This document shows positions 16,418 through 25,823 of a DNA stretch of 64,000 nucleotides, piece by piece. Under the pieces are notes generated by a model. It searched no databases, was not told where the DNA came from, and worked only from the letters and a program-made list of their open reading frames with translations. Location: the NCBI RefSeq assembly GCF_040409815.1, contig NZ_CP099959.1, positions 744,001 to 808,000 on the forward strand, in the 5' to 3' direction. The position numbers and the translations under genes are program-made. How positions within the stretch are numbered: position 1 is the stretch's first letter; every line of letters starts with the position of its first letter. This DNA comes from Polynucleobacter sp. UK-FUSCHL-C3. Lineage in GTDB: Bacteria > Pseudomonadota > Gammaproteobacteria > Burkholderiales > Burkholderiaceae.

Positions 16418-16741
16418 ATGATGAAAGGCCAAATTGCAGGCTTGATGAAGCAGGCTCAGCAGATGCAAGAAAAGATGAAGCGGGCTCAAGAAGAGCTTGG
16501 CGCGATGGAAGTGACCGGTCAGGCAGCCAATGGTTTGGTCAAGATCACCATCAGTGGAAAGTATGAGATGAGGCGAGTGCAAATAGATCCAGCAGCAATG
16601 GATGATCGTGAGATGCTTGAGGATCTCATGGTGACCGCTTACGCTGATGCATTTAAACAAGCGGAGGCAGCAAGTCAGGCACTGATGTCTGGAGCAACCG
16701 CTGGTATGCCAATGCCACCTGGCTTTAAGCTACCTTTCTAA
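16418..16741 (+). CDS. Nucleoid-associated protein, YbaB/EbfC family
   Basis: A 107-residue protein of the YbaB/EbfC family: N-terminal amphipathic helix ([20 protein letters not shown]), central beta sheet with [17 protein letters not shown], and a C-terminal helix. Dimers bind DNA without strong sequence preference. The C-terminal tail is Met/Pro/Gly-rich ([11 protein letters not shown]), typical of betaproteobacterial members. It lies between dnaX and recR with short gaps, an order conserved very widely and taken to mean a link to DNA replication or repair. Two consecutive ATG codons are possible starts at 16418 and 16421. Confidence 0.94.
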   Translation: MMKGQIAGLMKQAQQMQEKMKRAQEELGAMEVTGQAANGLVKITISGKYEMRRVQIDPAAMDDREMLEDLMVTAYADAFKQAEAASQALMSGATAGMPMPPGFKLPF

Positions 16742-16749
16742 GATCGGGA

Positions 16750-17385
16750 ATGAGCCGCTCAAACAACCGTCATGATGTACCGCAAGATGCATTAGCGCGC
16801 TTGGTGGAGGCCCTTAGAGTATTGCCAGGCGTTGGCCCAAAATCAGCACAACGGATGGCTTATTACTTGTTGCAACACGATCGCAATGGCGCAGCCGTAT
16901 TAGCAGAGTCCTTAGGGGATGCTGTCCAAAAGATCGGGCATTGCCAGCGCTGCAATACCTTCTCAGAGCACGCGCTCTGCTCAACCTGCTCAGACTCACG
17001 GCGCGATCCTGCCTTACTTTGTGTTGTGGAAACCCCAGCCGATCAGGTGATGGTAGAGCAAACCTTGAGCTTTAAAGGACAGTACTTTGTATTAATGGGT
17101 CGCATCTCACCATTAGATGGGATGGGCCCCAAAGAGATACACTTCGATCGCTTACTGGATCGGATTGAGAAATCTGAGTTTGGTGGCCCAGTACGAGAGG
17201 TTGTGCTTGCTACTAACTTTACCAGTGAGGGTGAGGCCACCGCACATTACATTGGCGAGATATTAAAACTCAAAGGCATCAAAGCAACACGGATCGCTAG
17301 AGGTATTCCGGTTGGTGGCGAGCTTGAGTATGTCGATGCTGGTACATTGGCACGCGCTTTACTAGACCGACGATCAATGACATAA
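16750..17385 (+). CDS. recR: Recombination mediator protein RecR
   Basis: A 211-residue protein of normal length. It has an N-terminal helix-hairpin-helix ([17 protein letters not shown]), a four-Cys zinc finger ([16 protein letters not shown], about residues 58-73), a Toprim domain ([14 protein letters not shown] onward), and a C-terminal Walker-B-like region ending in [17 protein letters not shown]. With RecO and RecF it loads RecA onto gapped single-stranded DNA. It starts 8 bases after ybaB and is co-transcribed with it. Confidence 0.97.
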   Translation: MSRSNNRHDVPQDALARLVEALRVLPGVGPKSAQRMAYYLLQHDRNGAAVLAESLGDAVQKIGHCQRCNTFSEHALCSTCSDSRRDPALLCVVETPADQVMVEQTLSFKGQYFVLMGRISPLDGMGPKEIHFDRLLDRIEKSEFGGPVREVVLATNFTSEGEATAHYIGEILKLKGIKATRIARGIPVGGELEYVDAGTLARALLDRRSMT

Positions 17386-17397
17386 ATGGAATGAATC

Positions 17398-18183
17398 ATG
17401 AGCCGCATACCCCATATCTTAGTAAGCAATGATGATGGCTATCTTGCCCCAGGACTCTTGGCCTTGGTCAATGCTTTGCGACCCCTTGGCAAAATTACGG
17501 TTGTCTCGCCCGAGCAAAACCATAGCGGCGCATCTAACTCGTTAACCCTCTCTAGACCTCTGAGTATTCATCGGGTGGCAGGTGGGGAGCGTGATGGCTT
17601 TTTATTTGTGAATGGCACCCCTACCGATTGTGTACACATGGCTATGACCGGATTTTTGCATGAGAAGCCCGACCTCGTGGTCTCAGGTATTAATCAGGGC
17701 GAGAACATGGGGGAGGATGTGCTGTACTCGGGTACGGTCGCCGCAGCGATTGAGGGGGTAATGTTTGGTGTACCGGGTGTAGCGTTCTCGCAGGTCGATC
17801 GAGGCTGGGCTCAAATTGAGGATGCCGCTAACGCTGCACGCGATATTGTCGAGCAAACACTCAAAGAGCCTCTAGAGCGAGGCGATGGTATTGCTACCTT
17901 ACTAAACGTTAATATCCCTAACGGAAACTATGAACAGCTCAAGCGTTGGCGTATCACGCGTTTAGGAACACGTCACCACTCGCAACCTGTGATTGTGCAG
18001 AAGAACCCACGTAACGAAGATATTTATTGGATTGGGCCAGCAGGTGAGGCACGAGACTTTTCTGAGGGAACCGATTTTCATGCGATTGCACAAGGATGTA
18101 TCTCGATTACACCGATGCAATTGGATCTCACCAATCATGCGCGGCAAGCCAGTATGCGGTCCTCTGGCTGGGATCGTGGATGA
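17398..18183 (+). CDS. surE: 5'/3'-nucleotidase SurE
   Basis: A 261-residue metal-dependent phosphatase acting on nucleoside monophosphates. Active-site motifs are SNDDGY (residues 9-14), the Ser/Asn cluster HSGASNSLT, and [19 protein letters not shown]. Length is typical. It starts a surE-pcm-nlpD operon associated with stationary-phase survival and repair. Its stop overlaps the chosen pcm start by four bases (ATGA at 18180-18183). Confidence 0.97.
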   Translation: MSRIPHILVSNDDGYLAPGLLALVNALRPLGKITVVSPEQNHSGASNSLTLSRPLSIHRVAGGERDGFLFVNGTPTDCVHMAMTGFLHEKPDLVVSGINQGENMGEDVLYSGTVAAAIEGVMFGVPGVAFSQVDRGWAQIEDAANAARDIVEQTLKEPLERGDGIATLLNVNIPNGNYEQLKRWRITRLGTRHHSQPVIVQKNPRNEDIYWIGPAGEARDFSEGTDFHAIAQGCISITPMQLDLTNHARQASMRSSGWDRG

Positions 18184-18833
18184 AATCTCCCGAGCGCTAC
18201 GCAGCCCATCGGCAAGACCTAGCCAGAAAGGTCCATGAGGCGGGCGTTAAGCACCCCAATGTATTGCAAGCAATTGCTACAGTACCTAGGCATCCCTTTG
18301 TGGATGCTGGCTTACATGCACAAGCCTATGAGGATTCTGCATTACCCATTGGTCATCAGCAAACCATCTCAAAGCCATCGGTAGTAGGGCGCATGATCGA
18401 GTTACTCCACAAGAACAAGCAACCCCTTGGCAAAGTATTGGAGATCGGTACGGGCTGTGGTTATCAAGCAGCAGTGCTAAGTCTCTTAGCAAAAGAGGTG
18501 TACTCGATCGAGCGGATCCGTCCTTTACACGATCTGGCCCGAAATAAGTTACGCCCCTTTCGGATTGCCAACCTGAGACTGATTTATGGTGATGGCATTC
18601 GTGGCCTGCCACAAGCCGCTCCCTTTGATGCCATTATTCTGGCAGCTGCTGGATTGGGGGTGCCTGACCCCTTACTTGATCAATTAGCCATTGGCGGACG
18701 CTTGATCGCCCCGGTCTCTAAAAGCGAGACCGAGCAGCAGCTCTTATTAATTGAGCGGGTGAGCTCCCACCGTTATCAAAGGACCGCACTTGATGAGGTC
18801 TTTTTTGTGCCCTTACAATCAGGGGTGATATGA
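18180..18833 (+). CDS. pcm: Protein-L-isoaspartate O-methyltransferase
   Basis: A 217-residue SAM methyltransferase that starts repair of isoaspartyl residues in aged proteins. Motifs: [22 protein letters not shown] near residues 35-56 and the SAM site [17 protein letters not shown] chose the ATG at 18180, which overlaps the surE stop by ATGA and gives [11 protein letters not shown]. The longer open frame from 18096 would add 28 residues with no counterpart in the family and overlap surE by 88 bases. It is coupled by a further ATGA overlap to the nlpD-like gene. Confidence 0.95.
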   Translation: MKSPERYAAHRQDLARKVHEAGVKHPNVLQAIATVPRHPFVDAGLHAQAYEDSALPIGHQQTISKPSVVGRMIELLHKNKQPLGKVLEIGTGCGYQAAVLSLLAKEVYSIERIRPLHDLARNKLRPFRIANLRLIYGDGIRGLPQAAPFDAIILAAAGLGVPDPLLDQLAIGGRLIAPVSKSETEQQLLLIERVSSHRYQRTALDEVFFVPLQSGVI

Positions 18834-19669
18834 GTAAATTAGCGATCCCCCAATACCCACTTATTTTGCCTACTGACGGACTCAGAGTATTGCTTGCTTT
18901 GGCTGTGGCATTTTGCCTTGCAGCATGCTCGACTCCACCGCGTACCAAGCAAGCGACCATTACCGATCGCAGTAGCACCATCGGTGCGACCACCCCAGTG
19001 CTCGAAGCGGCGGCCCCAGGCTTTTATCGAGTAAAGCGCGGTGACACCCTCTTGCGGATCGCCTTGGATAACGGGCAGTCTTATCGCGACATCGCCGCAT
19101 GGAACAATATTACAGACCCCAATCTCATTGAAGTTGATCAGCTTTTGCGGGTGAGACCACCGCCAGGTCCACGCGTGAGCACCAAACCCATTGAACCCCT
19201 AAAGCCTGCCGATAGTAAAGATGCGAAGGCCGCTGCTGATAAAAAAGCAGCACCCAAGAAGGTGGAAGAAAAAGAAGTAACGGAAGCAAAAGCCGATGCT
19301 GTGGATCCTCCAATTAAACTTTCTTGGCCTGCCAAAGGAAAGGTCGTAGAAGAGTTCAGCGAGGGTAAAAATAAAGGCATCGATATTGCCGGTAAATTGG
19401 GCGAGCCGATTCAGGCTGCTAGCGATGGCAAAGTGGTCTATGCCGGTAACAGTCTTCGCGGTTATGGCAATCTCGTGATTGTGAAGCATGACAACACCTA
19501 CCTCACAGCGTATGCCCACAATCGTAGCCTCTTAGTGAAAGAGGGTGACTCGGTTCGTAAGGGACAACGTATTGCAGAGATGGGCGACTCCGACGCCAAT
19601 ATGGTGAAGCTACATTTTGAAGTGCGCCTCAATGGCAAACCTGTCAACCCGATCCAATTCTTGCAGTAA
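18830..19669 (+). CDS. nlpD: NlpD-type lipoprotein with LysM and degenerate M23 domain
   Basis: A 279-residue outer-membrane lipoprotein. It has an N-terminal hydrophobic segment with lipobox LAAC (lipidated Cys33), one LysM murein-binding repeat (about 63-108, [16 protein letters not shown]), a Lys/Ala-rich spacer and a C-terminal M23/LytM domain (about 165-279). The first zinc-ligand region reads KNKGIDIAG, where active peptidases have His, so it is probably an enzymatically inactive activator of an amidase (AmiC), as NlpD is in E. coli. The second part ([14 protein letters not shown]) is retained. Translation is coupled to pcm. In related bacteria rpoS usually follows; here it does not. 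Confidence 0.9.
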   Translation: MSKLAIPQYPLILPTDGLRVLLALAVAFCLAACSTPPRTKQATITDRSSTIGATTPVLEAAAPGFYRVKRGDTLLRIALDNGQSYRDIAAWNNITDPNLIEVDQLLRVRPPPGPRVSTKPIEPLKPADSKDAKAAADKKAAPKKVEEKEVTEAKADAVDPPIKLSWPAKGKVVEEFSEGKNKGIDIAGKLGEPIQAASDGKVVYAGNSLRGYGNLVIVKHDNTYLTAYAHNRSLLVKEGDSVRKGQRIAEMGDSDANMVKLHFEVRLNGKPVNPIQFLQ

Positions 19670-19674
19670 TTGAT

Positions 19675-20499
19675 TTGGCTAAAACCATTCCCAGCATCTT
19701 AGTTTTTGATATTGAGACCGTACCGGATGTGGCGGGTCTGCGGCGTCTTAATAATGATCCGGATTCTCGCAGTGATGCCGATGTGGCGAAAGCCGCTATG
19801 GATGCTCGCGCTGCACAAACTGGTAGTGATTTCTTACCACTGTATTTACAAAAGATCGTCGCAATCTCCTGCGTCATTCGCAGAACCACTAAAGACGGTA
19901 CCCCTCAATTCAAGGTTGGCAGTCTTGGCCAGATTGGGGATGATGAAAAAACAATTATCCAGGCATTCTTTGAGTTGATTGAGAAATACACCCCCCAACT
20001 AGTCTCTTGGAATGGCAGCGGCTTTGATCTGCCGGTCTTGCATTATCGTGCGATGCTCAATCAAGTTGCAGCGCCGCGCTATTGGGAGATGGGTGAGAGT
20101 AACGATAGTGATAGCAAAGATTTCAAGTGGAACAACTACATCAATCGGTATCACATGCGTCATATTGATTTGATGGATGTCCTCGCCAAGCATAATGGTC
20201 GTGCCAATGCGCCCCTTGATGCCTTGGCAAAACTCTGTGGCTTCCCCGGAAAAATGGGAATGGATGGAAGCCAAGTATGGCCAGCATACCAAGCGGGACA
20301 ACTCGAGCAGATTCGGCAATACTGCGAGACCGATGTTGTGAACACCTATCTTGTGTATTGCCGCTTCCAACAGATGCGCGGCGGTTTCTCGCATGCAGAG
20401 TATGAAGAGGAGCTTGATTTTGTTAAACAGCAACTCACTCAGGAGGCAAAGCAGGGTAAAGCGCCTTGGCCAGAGTATCTTGCTGGCTTTGCACAATAA
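19675..20499 (+). CDS. Predicted 3'-5' exonuclease, PolB-exonuclease-like (DEDDy)
   Basis: A 274-residue nuclease-fold protein. It shows DEDD motifs: ExoI VFDIETVPD (residues 10-18), ExoII LVSWNGSGFDLPVL (about 106-119) and ExoIII in YCETDVVNTYLVY near 215-227. It matches the family annotated as related to the exonuclease domain of family-B polymerases, and no polymerase domain is attached. It probably degrades DNA or RNA 3' ends; the substrate is unknown. The start is a TTG, 5 bases after nlpD, giving MAKTIPSILVFDIE. The gene sits between nlpD and rlmD in the place where it would follow rpoS in many relatives. Confidence 0.87.
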   Translation: MAKTIPSILVFDIETVPDVAGLRRLNNDPDSRSDADVAKAAMDARAAQTGSDFLPLYLQKIVAISCVIRRTTKDGTPQFKVGSLGQIGDDEKTIIQAFFELIEKYTPQLVSWNGSGFDLPVLHYRAMLNQVAAPRYWEMGESNDSDSKDFKWNNYINRYHMRHIDLMDVLAKHNGRANAPLDALAKLCGFPGKMGMDGSQVWPAYQAGQLEQIRQYCETDVVNTYLVYCRFQQMRGGFSHAEYEEELDFVKQQLTQEAKQGKAPWPEYLAGFAQ

Positions 20500-20539
20500 G
20501 CATCAGATTGCATGACCCTGTTTTTAGCCTGAGTCAATT

Positions 20540-21937
20540 GTGACCAGAACCCCAAGATTAATTTCACATCAAGAGTCTCCCGTTGTTATTGTGGAAGCCC
20601 TTGATCTGGATGCCCAAGGCATTACCAGGCTAAGCGACGAGAACGGCCAACCGGGCAAAGTTGTTTTTATCCGAGGCGCCTTACCCACCGAGCATGTGAC
20701 CTACATCCTCACCCGGGATAAGGCCCGCTTTGCAAAAGCCAAGCTCCAACGATTGATTAAGCCAGCGGTTTATCGCACGCAGCCAAAGTGTAAAGTGTTT
20801 GGCATCTGTGGTGGCTGTAGCATGCAACACCTCGACTTTGCTGCGCAAATTGCTATCAAGCAACGGGTTCTAGAAGATGATCTGTGGCATATCGGCCGCT
20901 TAAAAGCGGAGGAGATCATGCGACCTATCGCAGGTCCGGCTTGGGAGTATCGCCACAGGGGACGCTTGAGTGTGATCGATCGCTCGATTAAGAAGGGTAC
21001 GGTCTTGGTGGGATTTCATGAGCATCACAGCGCTTATGTGGCAGATATGAGTGCATGCGAGGTAATCCCCAAAACGATATCGGAACTATTGATACCATTA
21101 CGAGAGCTCGTGGGCTCACTTAGCATTCGGGATCGAGTACCGCAAATTGAGTTTGCTGTGGGAGATAGCCCCAATACGCATGAAGACAGAACCAAGAAAC
21201 ATATCGCCTTGGTGATACGCCATCTCTTACCACTCACCAAAACGGATCTTGACACACTCGAAAACTTTGCCAAACAACATGAGCTTGGCATTTTGTTGCA
21301 AGCAGGTGGACCCGAGACCGCCAAACCGTTTTATCCGAGCGAGCAGCAAATGCTCTATCGCTTACCCGAGTTTGAGATTGAGATGCCATTCTTACCGACG
21401 GACTTCACGCAAGTAAACCATGCAGTAAACCAAGTCTTAGTTAGCAAGGCGCTATCACTATTAGAGATTAAATCCAATGAACGTATTATTGATTTGTTCT
21501 GTGGCATTGGTAATTTCACCTTACCAATCGCGACTCAAGCCAAGGAGGTCTTGGGGATTGAGGGCAGTGCAATCCTAAGCAAGCGAGCAATGCAAAATGC
21601 CATGCATAATCGTCTAGAGCAGAACACACGCTTTCAAGAAAGTAATCTATTTGAGACCACGGCAACAGATATCGCCAGCTGGGGCAAAGCCGACAAGTGG
21701 TTAATTGACCCCCCTCGTGAAGGAGCGATGGAGATCTGCAAAGCCATGCATGATCTTCCCAAAGACCATTACCCAAAACGTATTGTGTATGTATCGTGCA
21801 ATCCCAAAACCCTCGCTAGGGATGCCGCCATTCTCTGCCATGAGCTCAATTACCGACTGAGTAAGGCGGGGATCATCAATATGTTCCCCCACACATCGCA
21901 TATTGAATCGATTGCGGTGTTTGATCTGGGCCAATGA
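20540..21937 (+). CDS. rlmD: 23S rRNA (uracil-5)-methyltransferase RlmD
   Basis: A 465-residue iron-sulfur RNA methyltransferase of the TrmA/RumA group, expected to make m5U1939 in 23S rRNA. It has an N-terminal TRAM domain (about 10-75), the Fe-S cysteines CKVFGICGGC (about 92-101), a central insert, and a C-terminal Rossmann SAM domain with DLFCGIGNFTLP and the catalytic Cys in YVSCNPKTLARD. The start is a GTG. A strong hairpin lies just after the stop, although its T-run serves the opposite strand. Confidence 0.93.
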   Translation: MTRTPRLISHQESPVVIVEALDLDAQGITRLSDENGQPGKVVFIRGALPTEHVTYILTRDKARFAKAKLQRLIKPAVYRTQPKCKVFGICGGCSMQHLDFAAQIAIKQRVLEDDLWHIGRLKAEEIMRPIAGPAWEYRHRGRLSVIDRSIKKGTVLVGFHEHHSAYVADMSACEVIPKTISELLIPLRELVGSLSIRDRVPQIEFAVGDSPNTHEDRTKKHIALVIRHLLPLTKTDLDTLENFAKQHELGILLQAGGPETAKPFYPSEQQMLYRLPEFEIEMPFLPTDFTQVNHAVNQVLVSKALSLLEIKSNERIIDLFCGIGNFTLPIATQAKEVLGIEGSAILSKRAMQNAMHNRLEQNTRFQESNLFETTATDIASWGKADKWLIDPPREGAMEICKAMHDLPKDHYPKRIVYVSCNPKTLARDAAILCHELNYRLSKAGIINMFPHTSHIESIAVFDLGQ

Positions 21938-21940
21938 ACC

Positions 21941-21965
21941 AATAAAAAGGGCGCCGAGGCGCCCT
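21941..21965 (-). terminator. Intrinsic terminator between convergent rlmD and the BI-1 gene
   Basis: A perfect inverted repeat AGGGCGCC-GA-GGCGCCCT occupies 21948-21965. Read on the minus strand it is followed at once by TTTTTATT, so it is a classic rho-independent terminator for the BI-1 gene. On the plus strand it may also slow transcription from rlmD, but no T-run follows in that direction. Confidence 0.85.
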
Positions 21966-21991
21966 AAGAACAACAGCTGAACTAATTGCTA

Positions 21992-22693
21992 TTAGTCGCG
22001 ATCGCCACCAAAGATACCCAAGAGGGCTAAGAGGTTGGAGAAGATGTTGTAGACGCTCAAGTAAATGCCAAGGGTAGCAATCACATAATTGGTCTCGCCA
22101 CCGTTAACAACACGTTGAACATCAACAAGAATGAAGGCAGAGAAGATCGCAATGGCCACGACCATCAAGGTCAACATCAAAGCAGGCATTTGTAACCAAA
22201 TGTTTGCCAAGGAAGCCAAGATCATCAAGATCACGCCAATGAACAAAAACTTGCTCATGCCAGAGAAGTCTTTCTTTGAGACGGTTGCAATGGAAGCCAT
22301 GACCGTGAAGATAGCCGCTGTGCCACCGAATGCACCCATGATCAAGGTAGCGCCATTGCTGTAGCTGCCTAGTGTCATACCGATCAAGCGGGAAAGCATC
22401 ACACCCATGAAGAATGTGAATCCAAGCAACAGGACAACACCAAGTCCGGTATCTTTATTCTTTTCAATTGCCCAGAAGAACCCGAAGGCAACTGCTAAGA
22501 AAATGATGGCTCCCATAAATGGACTGCCTTCAAAGAAGGTAAAGCCCATCGCAACGCCTAACCATGCGCCAATGACGGTAGGCACCATGGACAATGCCAA
22601 GAGGGCATAGGTGTTTCTTAGGACACGGTTACGGGTCTGGGCGGTCGCAACTGTTGCGCCATTACCAAAACCATACGAGTTCAGATCACTCAT
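21992..22693 (-). CDS. Bax inhibitor-1 / YccA family membrane protein
   Basis: A 233-residue protein with seven hydrophobic segments and a short polar N-terminus (MSDLNSYGFGNG), the standard layout of the BI-1/YccA family. In E. coli YccA interacts with and restrains FtsH at the inner membrane, and other members act as Ca2+ leak channels. The C-terminal stretch VQRVVNGGETNYVIATLGIY is conserved. I chose the ATG at 22693, preceded by AAGGAG, rather than a longer frame. It ends at a strong terminator and is transcribed alone, divergent from ndk. Confidence 0.93.
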   Translation of the reverse strand: MSDLNSYGFGNGATVATAQTRNRVLRNTYALLALSMVPTVIGAWLGVAMGFTFFEGSPFMGAIIFLAVAFGFFWAIEKNKDTGLGVVLLLGFTFFMGVMLSRLIGMTLGSYSNGATLIMGAFGGTAAIFTVMASIATVSKKDFSGMSKFLFIGVILMILASLANIWLQMPALMLTLMVVAIAIFSAFILVDVQRVVNGGETNYVIATLGIYLSVYNIFSNLLALLGIFGGDRD

Positions 22694-22739
22694 TGAGTAG
22701 CTCCTTATAAAAGGCCCAACACGGGCTTTATAGGGACTA

Positions 22740-22766
22740 AGTATAGACAAAATGGGTAAAAATCAA
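22740..22766 (-). promoter_or_regulatory. Candidate promoter for the BI-1 gene
   Basis: On the minus strand, TTGATT (22766-22761) and TATACT (22745-22740) resemble -35 and -10 boxes, with a 15-base spacer that is shorter than ideal. The -10 lies about 46 bases before the chosen ATG. Confidence 0.35.
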
Positions 22767-22862
22767 GACCGCCTAAATATACCATTACGGAAATTATGGC
22801 TTATACGTAAGAAATTCAATGGCTTAGAGGGGGTTGATGGGGCTAAAACCCTAAAAACAACG

Positions 22863-22868
22863 TATAAT
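22863..22868 (+). promoter_or_regulatory. Consensus -10 box upstream of ndk
   Basis: A perfect TATAAT lies 61 bases before the ndk ATG at the end of an AT-rich tract. A TTGATG 23 bases upstream is too far for a standard -35, so the -35 element is uncertain. It probably drives the ndk-rlmN-ispG-hisS group. Confidence 0.45.
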
Positions 22869-22929
22869 TTCGCATCGCAACAGTTAGCAGTTGCCCCTTT
22901 TATTAAATCCTTATTACTGGAGTTTTTGC

Positions 22930-23355
22930 ATGGCAATTCAGCGTACCCTCTCAATCATCAAACCCGATGCAGTCGCCAAGAATGTAATTGGCCAAATCTA
23001 TGCTCGCTTCGAGCAAGCCGGTTTGAAGATCATCGCATCCAAAATGGCCCATCTTTCTAAGAATGAGGCAGAGCAGTTCTACGCTGTCCATAAAGATCGC
23101 CCCTTCTTTAAAGATCTGGTCAGCTTCATGATCTCTGGCCCTGTGATGATTCAGGTGCTTGAGGGAGAGAACGCGATTCTGAAGAACCGTGAGCTCATGG
23201 GCGCAACCGATCCCAAAAAGGCAGACAAAGGAACCATTCGTGCTGATTTTGCTGACAGCATTGATGCAAACGCAGTGCATGGCTCTGATGCCCCTGAGAC
23301 CGCCGCCGTGGAAGTCGCATTTTTCTTCCCCGGGATGACCATTTATTCGCGTTAA
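22930..23355 (+). CDS. ndk: Nucleoside diphosphate kinase
   Basis: A 141-residue enzyme that equalises NTP and dNTP pools by phosphotransfer through an active-site histidine (NAVHGSDA, about His117). Other family motifs are [11 protein letters not shown] and [12 protein letters not shown] chose the ATG at 22930, preceded by a GGAG-type ribosome-binding site, since it gives the conserved [14 protein letters not shown] start. It is followed after 9 bases by rlmN. Confidence 0.98.
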   Translation: MAIQRTLSIIKPDAVAKNVIGQIYARFEQAGLKIIASKMAHLSKNEAEQFYAVHKDRPFFKDLVSFMISGPVMIQVLEGENAILKNRELMGATDPKKADKGTIRADFADSIDANAVHGSDAPETAAVEVAFFFPGMTIYSR

Positions 23356-23364
23356 TCGATTGTC

Positions 23365-24525
23365 TTGAACACAGCCCGCACGAACTTACTCAACTTTGAT
23401 GCTGCCAAGATGGCAGAGTACGTTGCGGGACTAAACGAAAAGCCCTTTCGGGCAAAACAACTGATGCAGTGGGTTCATCAGCGCGGCATCAGCGATGTCG
23501 CATTGATGACCGATCTTGCTAAATCATTTCGGACCACCTTGGCAGAAGATGCTGAGGTAGTGAGCTTGCCGGTGATCCAAGATCACTGGGCAGACGATGG
23601 GACCCGTAAATGGTTGCTGGATGTCGGAGCCGGTAATGCGGTAGAGATGGTGTACATCCCAGAAGATGATCGCGGCACACTCTGTGTCTCATCTCAAGCA
23701 GGTTGCGCAGTCAACTGCCGGTTTTGCTCAACCGGGCACCAAGGCTTTGCCAGAAACTTAACACCGGCTGAGATTATTGGCCAACTCTGGTTTGCAGAGC
23801 ATCATTTGCGTCAAGATCCCAATGCTATCCGCCGTCTAGATGAAGATTGTGCGACTCAACAATCGGGCCGCGTGATCTCCAATGTGGTGATGATGGGAAT
23901 GGGTGAGCCATTACTCAACTACGAGTCTGTATTAATCGCCTTGCGTCTGATGCTCGATGATCATGCTTATGGCTTATCGCGCCGCCGCGTCACAGTATCT
24001 ACTTCAGGGGTAGTGCCGATGATGGATCGCTTGGCACAGGATTGCCCCGTCGCATTAGCGGTCTCCTTGCACGCTCCAAACGATACCCTGCGCAATGAAC
24101 TGGTGCCGCTTAATCAAAAGTATCAACTCAAAGAGCTCATTGCCGCCTGCGATCGCTACCTACCATTTGCGCCCAGAGACTTTATTACCTTTGAGTACTG
24201 CATGCTCGATGGCGTGAACGATCAGGATCAGCATGCAAAAGAACTTATTCGTTTATTAAAGGGCTTGCATTGCAAGCTCAACCTCATTCCATTTAATCCG
24301 TTCCCAGAGTCAGGCCTAAAGCGCTCACCTCCAGCGCGAGTTAAAGAATTTGCCCAGATTTTGCAAGATGCACAGATAGTGACTACGGTTCGTAAAACCC
24401 GTGGGGATGATATTGCCGCTGCCTGCGGTCAGCTGGCGGGTGATGTGATCGATCGCACCAATCGCAATCAACGCCAAGAACGGGCAATGCGCAGTGAACA
24501 TGTGGTGCAATGGCAGGAACGATAA
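23365..24525 (+). CDS. rlmN: Dual-specificity 23S rRNA/tRNA adenine C2-methyltransferase RlmN
   Basis: A 386-residue radical SAM enzyme making m2A2503 in 23S rRNA and m2A37 in some tRNAs. The iron-sulfur cluster motif CxxxCxxC is in [11 protein letters not shown]. The methyl-carrying and resolving cysteines are in the usual places, the late one in [10 protein letters not shown]. The start is a TTG giving [11 protein letters not shown]; no ATG fits better. A 10-base gap separates it from ispG. In many betaproteobacteria pilF/pilW and rodZ lie here; both are absent. Confidence 0.96.
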   Translation: MNTARTNLLNFDAAKMAEYVAGLNEKPFRAKQLMQWVHQRGISDVALMTDLAKSFRTTLAEDAEVVSLPVIQDHWADDGTRKWLLDVGAGNAVEMVYIPEDDRGTLCVSSQAGCAVNCRFCSTGHQGFARNLTPAEIIGQLWFAEHHLRQDPNAIRRLDEDCATQQSGRVISNVVMMGMGEPLLNYESVLIALRLMLDDHAYGLSRRRVTVSTSGVVPMMDRLAQDCPVALAVSLHAPNDTLRNELVPLNQKYQLKELIAACDRYLPFAPRDFITFEYCMLDGVNDQDQHAKELIRLLKGLHCKLNLIPFNPFPESGLKRSPPARVKEFAQILQDAQIVTTVRKTRGDDIAAACGQLAGDVIDRTNRNQRQERAMRSEHVVQWQER

Positions 24526-24535
24526 TAGAGAGATT

Positions 24536-25798
24536 ATGAGTACGCCAAATCATTGTTTAGCTCCTTTACCCCTTGGGCCATTGGCTCGCAGGATCTCACG
24601 CCAATCCGTTGTAGCTTGGGGCGATCACAAGGTTAGTGTCGGTGGCGATGCACCGGTTCGTGTCCAGTCAATGACCAATACGGATACCGAAGATGCCATT
24701 GCTACAGCAATTCAGGTGAAAGAACTGGCTCGCGCCGGCTCTGAGCTAGTCAGAATTACCGTCAATACACCTGAGGCGGCAGCTCAAGTTCCTTACATCC
24801 GAGAGCAGCTCGATAAGATGGATGTCATGGTGCCCTTAATTGGGGACTTCCATTACAACGGCCATACTCTATTAAAAGACTATCCGGATTGCGCTAAATC
24901 TTTATCGAAGTACCGCATTAACCCCGGTAATGTGGGCAAGGGCGCTAAACGAGACCCTCAGTTTGCACAGATGATTGAGGCTGCATGCCATTACGACAAA
25001 CCAATTCGGATTGGAGTGAACTGGGGCAGCCTAGACCAAGATCTATTGGCCCAGATCATGGACGACAACGCCAAACTAGCAAGCCCTAAGACCTCACAGG
25101 AGGTCATGATTGAGGCATTAATACAGTCTGCTTTGCAATCTGCTAGTAAGGCCGTTGAGTTGGGCATGAACCCCGACCAAATTACGCTCTCGTGCAAGGT
25201 CAGTGGAGTGCAAGATCTGATTGCAGTCTATCGTGATCTGGCACGTCGTTGCGATTACTCCTTGCACTTAGGTCTCACTGAAGCCGGTATGGGTAGCAAA
25301 GGGATTGTGGCATCGACCGCAGCACTGTCGGTCTTATTGCAAGAAGGGATTGGAGATACTATTCGTATCTCACTGACTCCTGATCCGGGCGCGCCCCGTG
25401 AGAATGAAGTGATTGTGGGGCAAGAGATTTTGCAAACCATGGGCTTGCGTAATTTCACGCCAATGGTGATTGCTTGTCCTGGTTGCGGTCGCACGACCAG
25501 TACCACCTTCCAAGAGCTGGCTGCTAAGATTCAGTCCTATTTACGCCAGCAAATGCCAGTCTGGAAAAAAACACATCCGGGCGTAGAAAACATGAACGTC
25601 GCGGTGATGGGTTGCATTGTGAACGGACCTGGCGAGAGCAAGCATGCCAACATTGGCATCTCTTTGCCCGGAACGGGTGAGACCCCCGCTGCGCCGGTGT
25701 TTGTAGATGGCGTGAAAGTAAAAACCTTGCGAGGCGAGGGTATTGCAGAAGAGTTCCAGCTGATAGTGGATGACTACGTCAACACGCACTATCGCTAA
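24536..25798 (+). CDS. ispG: 4-hydroxy-3-methylbut-2-enyl diphosphate synthase IspG
   Basis: A 420-residue [4Fe-4S] reductase of the MEP isoprenoid pathway, converting MEcPP to HMBPP. The cluster cysteines are in ACPGCGRT and [11 protein letters not shown] near the C-terminus. The substrate-binding TIM barrel begins [12 protein letters not shown] domain insertion around residues 250-350 is normal for the proteobacterial form. The chosen ATG at 24536 follows AGAGAG. hisS follows after 25 bases. Confidence 0.97.
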   Translation: MSTPNHCLAPLPLGPLARRISRQSVVAWGDHKVSVGGDAPVRVQSMTNTDTEDAIATAIQVKELARAGSELVRITVNTPEAAAQVPYIREQLDKMDVMVPLIGDFHYNGHTLLKDYPDCAKSLSKYRINPGNVGKGAKRDPQFAQMIEAACHYDKPIRIGVNWGSLDQDLLAQIMDDNAKLASPKTSQEVMIEALIQSALQSASKAVELGMNPDQITLSCKVSGVQDLIAVYRDLARRCDYSLHLGLTEAGMGSKGIVASTAALSVLLQEGIGDTIRISLTPDPGAPRENEVIVGQEILQTMGLRNFTPMVIACPGCGRTTSTTFQELAAKIQSYLRQQMPVWKKTHPGVENMNVAVMGCIVNGPGESKHANIGISLPGTGETPAAPVFVDGVKVKTLRGEGIAEEFQLIVDDYVNTHYR

Positions 25799-25823
25799 TC
25801 AGTTTTATTCAATCATCAATCTC

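Noticed and set aside
18830..19669. NlpD missing its zinc His as a novel defect
   Set aside because: The same substitution is normal in NlpD/EnvC-type amidase activators.
22752..23060. Open frame upstream of and overlapping ndk on the plus strand
   Set aside because: It runs out of frame through the ndk start and has no family features; it is a chance frame over the promoter region.
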